9,374 nucleotides of DNA from Deltaproteobacteria bacterium (GTDB taxonomy: Bacteria; Desulfobacterota; Desulfobaccia; Desulfobaccales; 0-14-0-80-60-11): NCBI GenBank assembly GCA_023381945.1, contig JAMCQY010000291.1, positions 1-9,374 on the forward strand. Direction: 5' to 3'. The notes beneath the pieces are model-generated. The model was not told the DNA's origin. It made no database searches and saw only the letters and a program-made list of their open reading frames with translations. Shown here piece by piece: positions 1-5,597 of the stretch. Within the stretch, counting starts at the first letter, position 1; each line of letters starts with the position of its first letter. The position numbers and the translations under genes were made by a program.

Positions 1-282
1 CCTTCTGGCCTCCACCACCGAGCCATAATCCACCTGCTTGCCATGTTTATCTTTGCCGAAGGCGACAATGCGGCCGGCGACCTGGGCGCCGATATCGATC
101 ACCTCTTCCGGCTCCACCGTGCCAGTAGCGCTGATACTGGCCAGCAGGTCGCCCCGTTTTACCGGGACGGTATGGAAAACTACCGGGTCACGCTTACCGC
201 AGGCTAAATATCCCAGAAGCACGAACGCGACCAGCGCCGCGCCGCTCAACATCAAAGAAATCGTCTTTTTTTCAAACTTCAT
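1..282 (-). CDS. RND/ABC efflux periplasmic adaptor (HlyD/MacA family), N-terminal part
   Basis: The first 94 codons are visible; the gene runs off the left edge. The product starts with MKFEKK, then a hydrophobic segment (about residues 7-27) that anchors the protein to the inner membrane. The stretch at residues 44-76 (GDL..SISATGTVEPEEV.DIGAQVAGRI) is the hallmark entry into the lipoyl/barrel-sandwich region of periplasmic adaptor subunits. These proteins join an inner-membrane RND or MacB-type pump to an outer-membrane channel. Cys28 follows YLA, which is a poor lipobox, so lipidation is uncertain. The ATG at 282 is chosen because the signal anchor begins there; the ribosome site is weak (TGGA about 10 nt upstream). 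It is divergent from the MarR gene, a common arrangement for drug-responsive efflux operons. Pump type and substrate cannot be told from this fragment. Confidence 0.85.
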   Translation of the reverse strand, partial: MKFEKKTISLMLSGAALVAFVLLGYLACGKRDPVVFHTVPVKRGDLLASISATGTVEPEEVIDIGAQVAGRIVAFGKDKHGKQVDYGSVVEARR

Positions 283-367
283 CTTGTTGATTCCAGTATT
301 CCCGCGCCAGACAAATAAATTCCCGGAGTTGCCGTCGCCCCCAGGCCAAGGAAAGCTCCGAAAACAG

Positions 368-391
368 GGCTCAGTGAGAGCCTAACAGGCT
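368..391 (-). promoter_or_regulatory. Overlapping hairpins early in the efflux-gene leader
   Basis: In the leftward transcript the leader contains AGCCT-gtt-AGGCT (391-379) and GGCTC-tcact-GAGCC (382-368). They share the same GGCT segment, so only one can form at a time. The second is followed by CTGTTTT, a short and imperfect U-tract. This could be an attenuator-like switch, or AGCCTgttAGGCT could be a protein-binding palindrome just downstream of the start site. Only the base pairing is directly seen. Confidence 0.25.
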
Positions 392-406
392 AAAAGGCCC
401 ATAAAC

Positions 407-435
407 ATTATGAAATTGAACCGCCAACCTGTCAA
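407..435 (-). promoter_or_regulatory. Sigma-70 type promoter for the efflux adaptor gene
   Basis: Read leftward, TTGACA (435-430) is followed by a 17-nt spacer and CATAAT (412-407). This is a perfect -35 and a 5/6 -10 at optimal spacing. Transcription would begin near 400 and leave a leader of about 118 nt before the adaptor ATG. The -35 hexamer ends exactly where the inverted-repeat element (436-590) begins. Confidence 0.65.
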
Positions 436-590
436 CCTTGCTAGTATTACGTCCCGGATGTTCTTATCAAAATTTTTTGGAATCATTGGTAGGGGCGGAC
501 CCATGTGTCCGTCCCTATGAGGGCGCACAAGCGGGTGCGCCCCTACAACAATTTTTTGATAGGTACATCTGGGACGTGATACTATCAAGG
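436..590. mobile_element. MITE-like element with 37-bp imperfect terminal inverted repeats
   Basis: The left end (436-472, starting CCTTGCTAGTATTACGTCCC) matches the reverse complement of the right end (554-590, starting CCTTGATAGTATCACGTCCC) at 32 of 37 positions. Inside is a second inverted repeat, GTAGGGGCG (489-497) with CGCCCCTAC (538-546), which encloses two GC-rich hairpins. One pairs 490-500 with 507-517 and the other pairs 521-528 with 535-542. There is no coding capacity beyond chance. No clear direct target duplication flanks the 155-bp unit. A TA dinucleotide sits at 442-443 and 583-584, which would fit an element of 140-odd bp moved by an IS630/Tc1-type transposase, but this is inference. 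Paired GC-rich hairpins of this type also occur as dispersed intergenic repeats. Confidence 0.7.
490..542. repeat. Two tandem GC-rich hairpins at the core of the element
   Basis: Hairpin one has an 11-bp stem (490-500 with 507-517, one G-T pair) and a 6-nt loop. Hairpin two has an 8-bp perfect stem (521-528 with 535-542) and a 6-nt loop. Together with the outer GTAGGGGCG/CGCCCCTAC pairing they could fold into a cruciform-like structure. Neither is followed by a T-run, so they are not standard intrinsic terminators. Confidence 0.65.
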
Positions 591-746
591 CGATCATTAT
601 CATATTAACCAATTTCTAGAGCGATACCGGCGCAGAAATAAACAGGCCCTTGGCGAATAATTGGCTGGATTGTCAAAGGTCATGAAAAGGCGCAGGATTT
701 GGTCGGATAAGTGAAACCAGGTTCCACGAGAGATTAAAAAATCCTT
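591..746. other. Intergenic stretch, nothing recognised
   Basis: Between the inverted-repeat element and the marR promoter I see no convincing ORF with a ribosome site, no RNA gene and no notable repeat. The whole gene-free stretch is 283-805. It contains the efflux leader and promoter, the MITE-like element, this remainder and the marR promoter/operator. Confidence 0.4.
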
Positions 747-775
747 TTGACAAATCGTTATATATTTATTAGTTA
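747..775 (+). promoter_or_regulatory. Candidate promoter of the MarR gene
   Basis: TTGACA (747-752) is a perfect -35 box. At 17-nt spacing the hexamer TAGTTA (770-775) is a moderate -10 box. Transcription would start near 782, inside the palindromic operator, with a leader of about 24 nt. Confidence 0.45.
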
Positions 776-803
776 TTAATATAACTAATTTTAATAACTA
801 ATT
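769..803. promoter_or_regulatory. Palindromic operator, probably for MarR autoregulation
   Basis: TTAGTTAT (769-776), TAAT, ATAACTAA (781-788) forms a perfect 8-bp inverted repeat with a 4-bp centre. A third copy, ATAACTAATT (794-803), directly repeats 781-790 at 13-bp distance. The sites overlap the predicted -10 box and start point and run up to the marR ATG. MarR dimers typically bind AT-rich palindromes of about 16-20 bp overlapping their own promoter, so autorepression is the natural reading. Binding itself is inferred. Confidence 0.55.
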
Positions 804-805
804 CC

Positions 806-1249
806 ATGGACGAATATTATAATATCACCGATTCCCTTGGCTTCATCATCTACGGTACTGCCCTGGCCTTGAAGTCGTCCCTGCAGCGCTGCTTCCGGGA
901 GAACGGCCAGGAGATCACCGCCGAACAGTGGGGCATCATCCGTCACTTATGGGAAGAAGAGGGGCTATCACAGCGTGAGATCGGCCAGAAGGCTTCCAAG
1001 GACAAGCCTAACATTACCAGGATGCTGGACGCCCTGGAGAAAAAGCATCTGATCTTTCGCCAACCCGACCCCCGGGACCGGCGGAAATTTTGCATCTATC
1101 TCACCAAGGAAGGGAAACAGTTGCATGAACGCCTCTTTCCTTTAGTGAGGGACATGCGGGACCGGATCACTCAAAATCTGAGCGAACCGGAGGTCGACCT
1201 GCTGAAAAGGCTGCTTAATAAGATCCGTCAAAGCATCTCCCAGCCATAA
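806..1249 (+). CDS. MarR-family winged-helix transcriptional regulator
   Basis: The 147-residue product has the normal length for MarR proteins. Residues about 1-35 form the N-terminal dimer helix (MDEYYNITDSLGFIIYGTA). Residues 38-80 carry the helix-turn-helix, with SQREIGQKASKDKPNITRML as the recognition part. DPRDRRKF (88-95) is the conserved DxRD-R wing motif, and the C-terminal helices complete the dimer. Such proteins are dimeric repressors or activators relieved by small ligands or oxidation; the two cysteines (29, 96) are not obviously a redox pair. The ATG is supported by the family-typical N-terminus, but no Shine-Dalgarno sequence precedes it (ACTAATTCC). It is divergent from the efflux adaptor gene and has a palindrome over its own promoter, so regulation of that efflux operon is plausible. 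The efflux promoter has no clear copy of the same palindrome. Confidence 0.92.
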   Translation: MDEYYNITDSLGFIIYGTALALKSSLQRCFRENGQEITAEQWGIIRHLWEEEGLSQREIGQKASKDKPNITRMLDALEKKHLIFRQPDPRDRRKFCIYLTKEGKQLHERLFPLVRDMRDRITQNLSEPEVDLLKRLLNKIRQSISQP

Positions 1250-1293
1250 ATCTCACCTTTTTGCGCACTCGCGCGGAGCCGGGGGTCAAATTT

Positions 1294-1309
1294 TTGCCGA
1301 GAGCGGCAA
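1294..1309 (+). terminator. Weak hairpin downstream of marR
   Basis: TTGCCG-agag-CGGCAA is a perfect 6-bp stem with a 4-nt loop, 45 bases after the marR stop. It is followed by TTCATATCTTT rather than a true T-run. It is at best an inefficient intrinsic terminator. Confidence 0.25.
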
Positions 1310-1413
1310 TTCATATCTTTATATAATTAATTACTTAGCTAATCACCTCTTTCAGCCGAGAAGAGTCACTAGATTTGCATCCAAAGAAACTAATACCATA
1401 TCGTTGGAGAATC

Positions 1414-1518
1414 GTGACGCGCCGCTGGAGAGGGATTTGGGGCAAGCTTAGACTACGGGCTGATTTTATTTGGGTTACGTTTGCGGCTATTGCAATTGTC
1501 GGGCTATGGTTAGGGTAA
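1414..1518 (+). CDS. Possible 34-residue single-pass membrane peptide
   Basis: A GTG at 1414 is preceded by TTGGAGA (GGAG 4 nt upstream) and opens 34 codons ending in TAA. The predicted peptide begins (M)TRRWRGIWGKLRLR, strongly basic and tryptophan-rich. It continues into a hydrophobic stretch (about residues 18-34, FIWVTFAAIAIVGLWLG) that would span the membrane. The basic N-terminus predicts the N-in orientation. The layout resembles small bacterial membrane proteins, but I recognise no family. It sits in an otherwise gene-free gap between marR and the pilin gene. A perfect TATAAT (1322-1327) lies about 90 bases upstream, without a good -35. A chance ORF cannot be excluded. Confidence 0.35.
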   Translation: MTRRWRGIWGKLRLRADFIWVTFAAIAIVGLWLG

Positions 1519-1581
1519 TCCGAGGCGACCGACCCAAGTTCGGCAGGAGAGAATAAGCAGCCGCGGCAGACGCCTCCACTG

Positions 1582-1749
1582 TTACTGGCCCTGGATCAAG
1601 TCTGCGAGGTGGCTTATTTGTTGTCCCAGACTATTGATGACCAAGAGAAGGGCCAGGGCGATGCCGGCGATCAGCAGGCTGTATTCCACTGCGCCGGTCC
1701 CCTTACCAGCACGCAACAGTGCGAAACTTTTTATAATAAACTGCTTCAT
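1582..1749 (-). CDS. Flp/Fap-type (type IVb) pilin subunit
   Basis: Starting at the ATG at 1749 (AGGT 7 nt upstream), the product is 55 residues, the usual size for Flp pilins. It has a basic leader MKQFIIKSFALLRAGKG and then TGAVEYSLL. Cleavage after Gly17 puts Glu at +5 and Tyr at +6, the signature of the Flp prepilin-peptidase site (G/xxxxEY). A hydrophobic helix (about 24-38) follows, then a short polar tail ending LADLIQGQ. The mature subunit would be about 38 residues. Flp pilins build thin adhesive fibres exported by the Tad system, but no tad/cpa genes are visible here. The same frame is open upstream to an ATG at 1962 overlapping the gvpL stop, giving a 126-residue alternative. A 71-residue addition before a Flp leader would be abnormal, so the short form is preferred. 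Confidence 0.75.
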   Translation of the reverse strand: MKQFIIKSFALLRAGKGTGAVEYSLLIAGIALALLLVINSLGQQISHLADLIQGQ

Positions 1750-1961
1750 TGACCTATCCCCGGATGAATATGCCCTAATTATCGGCACCCGGCCCTGATC
1801 CTTTAAAAATTCCACCAGCTTCTCAAACCCGGCCGCCGGAGCGACGGCCGAAACTCGCCTCCATCCCTGGCACTCCGGCATCTGGAGGAAGATCGAAGAC
1901 CTGCCTCCGCACTTGAGAAAAGAAGCGGGACGGTAGATTCCCCGACCGGGCTGATAGGTCA

Positions 1962-2756
1962 TTAAGGAGATACACGGCTCCTGTTTCCGGTCCGGGTCAA
2001 CAGCTTAAGATCTACTTCCGTGAAGTTATGCGGCGCCCAGGGACCGTTACAGTCGAAGATAAAATTGTGGTCAAAGAGCCTGGCCGCGGCAAATACCCCT
2101 TCTTCAAAGCGGTCCAGGGCCTGGCGCCGTACCAGGCAGGCCAGGTTCATGACCTCACTTTCACTGCGGCAGTGCTGGCGTTTAATTTCCTGGCAATCAG
2201 GAGAAAGAATGTCTATTACCTTGCCGGTGTAGTTTTCCCGGTCTTGGTTGAGGAGCCGGTCGAACCGCCCCAATTCGATTTGGCCCTCCTGGGACGGCTG
2301 TGGACAGAGGCCGAGGCCGCGATCCCGGGCTGCCCGCAACTCGGGATGAGCATGAATGAAATATGCAAAAATATCGGGAGCGTCATAGGTGACCCGGACC
2401 CCCATTTCTACCATGCCGGCCACGCGCAGGAGCTGTCTGAGCAGGACCTCATGGTGGCTCGCAAGCAATGTCTTGATAGCCTTGGGAGCGTCGGCGATGA
2501 TGCCGAAGGCCATAGGCAATAGGGCGTCCGTTGCAGCTAACAACCCCTGGAGGACCCTCTGCTGGGCGGCCAGGTGGCGGGGTTCCGGACGAATCTCGAC
2601 ATTGGGAACGTTGCTCACCGCCGCGGCGACCCGGCCGATGGCTATGGCATACACCGGGGCTCCGTCAATGCCGGTCAGGTTATAAGTCCGCTGGCCGGTG
2701 GCAGGGACTATGGCATATAAATACTTGCCGCGTTTAGATCTTTCGCGTCTCGCCAT
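1962..2756 (-). CDS. gvpL: Gas vesicle protein of the GvpL/GvpF family
   Basis: The 264-residue product has the family hallmarks. These are the N-terminal YLYAIVPATG strand (13-22), GRVAAAVSNVP, RHLAAQQRVLQGL followed by LLPMAFGIIAD (the 'V/LLP-rFG' motif), a helical region with GMVEMGVRVTY, and near the C-terminus GPWAPHNFTEV, the variant of the conserved GPWPPYNF motif. GvpF/GvpL proteins are minor structural or assembly factors of gas vesicles that interact with GvpA. A good ribosome site (GGGAG, 5 nt spacing) precedes the ATG at 2756. The gene stands alone: no gvpA, gvpN or other gvp gene is in the window. The pilin gene lies 212 bp downstream on the same strand. The GvpL/F family assignment is firm; choosing L over F is by convention. 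Confidence 0.88.
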   Translation of the reverse strand: MARRERSKRGKYLYAIVPATGQRTYNLTGIDGAPVYAIAIGRVAAAVSNVPNVEIRPEPRHLAAQQRVLQGLLAATDALLPMAFGIIADAPKAIKTLLASHHEVLLRQLLRVAGMVEMGVRVTYDAPDIFAYFIHAHPELRAARDRGLGLCPQPSQEGQIELGRFDRLLNQDRENYTGKVIDILSPDCQEIKRQHCRSESEVMNLACLVRRQALDRFEEGVFAAARLFDHNFIFDCNGPWAPHNFTEVDLKLLTRTGNRSRVSP

Positions 2757-2822
2757 ATCAGCTCCCTTACTTCAGGGGCGCGAAGAAGTAACTCCATGAA
2801 CTCGCAGTGAATTCCCTTGGGC

Positions 2823-2845
2823 GCTGGCGGTCAGGGGCCGCCAGC
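2823..2845 (-). promoter_or_regulatory. Strong hairpin in the gvpL 5' leader
   Basis: GCTGGCGG (2823-2830) and CCGCCAGC (2838-2845) pair as a perfect 8-bp GC-rich stem around a 7-nt loop. It lies 67-89 bases upstream of the gvpL ATG, with no adjacent T-run, so it is not an ordinary terminator on either strand. It may stabilise or regulate the gvpL leader. I found no convincing promoter for gvpL or for the divergent kinase operon in the rest of 2757-3035. Confidence 0.35.
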
Positions 2846-3004
2846 CTTAAGGTTCGCCCGAAGAAACGGCCAGGTGCGGAGGTTTCGGACCAATTAATTC
2901 AAAGTCTTTAAAGTATCATCGGCCATCCCTGCGATTTAGATTAATTCTATTTTAAAAATCGAGCCTCGCCTTTCCCCACCCTTAACTCGTTCATAGTAAG
3001 GCCC

Positions 3005-3035
3005 AAAGGAGGCGGTGAATAATCTTCACCGTTAA
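3005..3035 (+). promoter_or_regulatory. Shine-Dalgarno sequence bridged to the start codon by a hairpin
   Basis: AAAGGAGG (3005-3012) is a near-perfect ribosome site but ends 23 nt before the ATG at 3036. The gap is filled by a perfect inverted repeat, CGGTGAA (3013-3019), TAATC, TTCACCG (3025-3031). If this 7-bp stem folds, only TTAA separates it from the ATG. A hairpin bringing a distant Shine-Dalgarno near the start codon is known from phage T4 gene 38. A GTG at 3015 opens only 6 codons, is too close to the ribosome site, and ends directly before the ATG. Confidence 0.5.
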
Positions 3036-5597
3036 ATGGGCCCAATTCCCGGAAAAATTCTCTGGAAATCCTTAAACCTTTGGCGCACTTTGCCGATGAA
3101 AGAATATATGGAGTCCGTGAATCCATCAGAGCCCTGCCGCGTTGGCTTACCGAAAACTTTTTTGGCGGCGACCATTCTGGTCTGCCTTCTGCCCACCGTC
3201 TTAAACCTCCTGGGGGTTGATTTCGGCACCCCAGGGCTGCCCTTGGATTTGCAGGGACTGGGCGGCATGCCTCGTGAGACTGCCCTGGACGCCGTAATTC
3301 ATAGTCAGGAAGGCAACTTCGTCCACACCATCCTGGAATGGAGCGCCTATTCTGTGGCGGTGTTCACCATTCTTTTGGCTTTTCTGCATTACAGCATCAC
3401 CAGAGAGGTTGCCACCCTGATTATCGGCCTGGCTCTTTTCTTTGCCGGACTCATGGATGCCCTGCACGTCTTGGCCGCCGACCGCTTAATCGGGGACGTA
3501 AGCAATTACCCAAATTTTGTCGCTATATCCGGGGCTATCAGGCGTTTTTTTACCGCACTGATCATTGTCTCGGGGGCCTCGATCTTCCTCTTGCGAGGTG
3601 CTTTCCGGTCCAAGGCCGGCTACAGATTTCTGATACCGGCCATGCTGTTTCTGAGCGGTTTGGCTTACGGCATCATTTGGGTTTGCGACCACATCGAACA
3701 TCTTCCCCAGGCCATTTTTCCCAGCGACTTCGTCACCCGGCCATATGACCTGGCTGCCCTGCTGGTCTTTTTGGCAGGCGGGCTTCTGATAATGCCCCGG
3801 TTTTACCGGAAGTCTCCGACCTTCCTGTCACAGGCCCTGGCCATCAGTTTCATTCCTCAAATTTTCACCCAACTCCATATGGTATTCGGCTCCAGAGCAC
3901 TTTTTGACAATCATTACAACATCTCCCATTTTCTGAAAGTGGTTGCCTACCTGGTGCCTTTTGCCGGATTGGGGCTGGACTATCTCAGGACCTATCGTCA
4001 AATGGATGCGGAGGTCAGCGAACGCAAGCGGGCCGAGGAATCTCTGGCGAGCTCGGTGTCCCTGCTACAGGCCACCCTGGAATCCACCGGCGACGGTTTG
4101 CTGGCCGTGAATACGGACGGGCAGGTAATAAGCGTCAATCAAAAGTTTGCCGGGATGTGGGGAGTTCCCTTATCCCGCCTGACAACTCTGGATTTAAATC
4201 AGCGTCTGGATATCTTGTCGGATCAAGTGACGAACCCGCTGGAATTCCGGGAAAAAGTCGAGCAATTGCGCCGGCAGCCGGAGGCCGAGAGTTACGATGT
4301 CATTCAATTAAAGGACGGCAGAATTTTCGAACGTTATTCCCAGCCTCAGCATCTTAGACAAAAAGTTGTCGGCCGGGTATGGAGTTTTCGGGATGTTACG
4401 GCGCGCCGCCGGGCTGAAGAGGCCCTGAGAAAAGAGGAGGAGCGCTTGCTGGCCGGTATTTTCAGCAGCGTTCAGGACGGCCTCTGCATTTTGAACAGCC
4501 AATACACCATCACCCATGTCAATCCGGTCATGGAGCAATGGTACTCCCACAAAATGCCCCTGGTGGGCCAGAAATGTTATGCAGTTTTGGGGCAGCGCAC
4601 CGAAGTCTGTGAGGATTGTTCCTGCCGGACTGCCCTGGAGACCGGCATTGGGATTAGCGCTGAGATTCCCCGCCTGGGGCCGAAGGGTGAAGCCGGTTGG
4701 CTGAATCTATTTGCTTTTCCGCTCCTTGATCAAGCCAGCGGCGTGACCAAGGGGGTCGTCCTTTTTTTGCGGGATGTCACCAAGCAGCGGCATGCTGAGA
4801 AAACATTGCAACGATACGCCGCCGAATTAGAGCGGGCCAATGAGGATGTCAAACAGTTTGCCTACATCGTGTCCCATGACCTGCGGGCTCCGCTGGTCAA
4901 CATGAAGGGCTTCGCCTCAGAACTACGCGCCGCCCTGGGTGACCTCAACACGGCCTGGAACTCGGCCTTGCCGCACCTGAGCGAAAAAGAGGTGCAAATT
5001 TCAACCAGGGCCCTCCAGGAAGATATCCCGGAAGCATTGGACTTCATCGATTCTTCCGCCAGCCGCATGGATGATTTCATCAGCGCCCTGCTGAAGTTGT
5101 CCCGTTTGGGCCGCAAAGAGCTCTGCCTGGAGCGCTTCGCGCCGCGTGACCTCATCGAGCCGGTGTTAAAATCCCTGGCCCATCAGCTCAGCAAAGGCCA
5201 TGTGAAAGTCACCGTGGGGCCGCTGCCCGAAGTGCTGGCCGACCGCACCGGTATGGAGCAGATTTTTGGCAACATTTTGACCAATGCGGTCAATTATCTC
5301 GATCCCGGCCGCCCCGGTGAGATCGAGATCAACGGAGAGTCGGTTGACGGCGAGACGATTTTCTCCATTCGAGATAATGGCCGCGGCATCGCCAAGGAAG
5401 ATCTGGATAAGGTTTTTGCCCCCTTTCGCCGGGCGGGTAAACAGAATGTCAAAGGTGAAGGTATGGGCATGGCCTATGTTCAGACCCTGGTGCGCCGGCA
5501 TGGCGGCCACGTCCGCTGCGAATCCGAGCCAGGGGTGGGGACGACCTTTGTAGTCTCTCTACCCGATCATCCTGAAATTGGAGGTGGACATGGGTAA
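3036..5597 (+). CDS. Membrane sensor histidine kinase, MASE3-like domain plus two PAS
   Basis: The 853-residue product has about eight predicted TM helices (near 42-60, 98-119, 125-147, 163-188, 197-217, 237-257, 263-285 and 297-317). Their pattern, with MDALHVL (140-146) after TM3 and RRFF (169-172), fits the MASE3-type integral-membrane sensor. PAS domains follow at about 341-455 and 470-583; the second holds Cys514, 525, 528 and 530 in a KCY..C..C.C pattern. After a coiled-coil linker comes the HisKA domain with His614 (VSHDLRAP). The HATPase_c domain has the N box (N746-N750), G1 box DNGRG (780-784) and G2 box GEGMGM (807-812). The kinase should autophosphorylate His614 on a membrane or PAS signal and pass phosphate to the adjacent receiver. 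The stop codon overlaps the next gene by 8 bp. The ATG at 3036 is chosen because a hairpin-bridged ribosome site precedes it; the ATG at 3096 is an alternative that keeps all TM helices. The ligand is unknown. Confidence 0.88.
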   Translation: MGPIPGKILWKSLNLWRTLPMKEYMESVNPSEPCRVGLPKTFLAATILVCLLPTVLNLLGVDFGTPGLPLDLQGLGGMPRETALDAVIHSQEGNFVHTILEWSAYSVAVFTILLAFLHYSITREVATLIIGLALFFAGLMDALHVLAADRLIGDVSNYPNFVAISGAIRRFFTALIIVSGASIFLLRGAFRSKAGYRFLIPAMLFLSGLAYGIIWVCDHIEHLPQAIFPSDFVTRPYDLAALLVFLAGGLLIMPRFYRKSPTFLSQALAISFIPQIFTQLHMVFGSRALFDNHYNISHFLKVVAYLVPFAGLGLDYLRTYRQMDAEVSERKRAEESLASSVSLLQATLESTGDGLLAVNTDGQVISVNQKFAGMWGVPLSRLTTLDLNQRLDILSDQVTNPLEFREKVEQLRRQPEAESYDVIQLKDGRIFERYSQPQHLRQKVVGRVWSFRDVTARRRAEEALRKEEERLLAGIFSSVQDGLCILNSQYTITHVNPVMEQWYSHKMPLVGQKCYAVLGQRTEVCEDCSCRTALETGIGISAEIPRLGPKGEAGWLNLFAFPLLDQASGVTKGVVLFLRDVTKQRHAEKTLQRYAAELERANEDVKQFAYIVSHDLRAPLVNMKGFASELRAALGDLNTAWNSALPHLSEKEVQISTRALQEDIPEALDFIDSSASRMDDFISALLKLSRLGRKELCLERFAPRDLIEPVLKSLAHQLSKGHVKVTVGPLPEVLADRTGMEQIFGNILTNAVNYLDPGRPGEIEINGESVDGETIFSIRDNGRGIAKEDLDKVFAPFRRAGKQNVKGEGMGMAYVQTLVRRHGGHVRCESEPGVGTTFVVSLPDHPEIGGGHG

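Noticed and set aside
38..385. Rightward 115-codon ORF
   Set aside because: It runs antisense to the efflux adaptor gene, has low-complexity Ser/Pro content and no family resemblance.
442..584. TA target duplication of an IS630/Tc1-type insertion
   Set aside because: TA is present at both positions, but the inverted repeats continue outward for five more matching bases, so the true element boundary is not settled.
382..612. Leftward 76-codon ORF
   Set aside because: It is the translation of the inverted-repeat element and the efflux promoter; no ribosome site and no protein-like pattern.
2028..2522. Rightward 164-codon ORF
   Set aside because: It lies fully antisense to gvpL, which has clear family motifs; overlapping frames here are shadows of GC-rich codon bias.
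3015..3035. Six-codon upstream frame (GTG to TAA) before the kinase gene
   Set aside because: Only 2 nt separate it from the ribosome site, too close for initiation; the hairpin explanation fits better.
5578..5589. TTG start adding four codons to the receiver gene
   Set aside because: The TTG overlaps the strong GGAGGT ribosome site that is correctly placed for the ATG at 5590.
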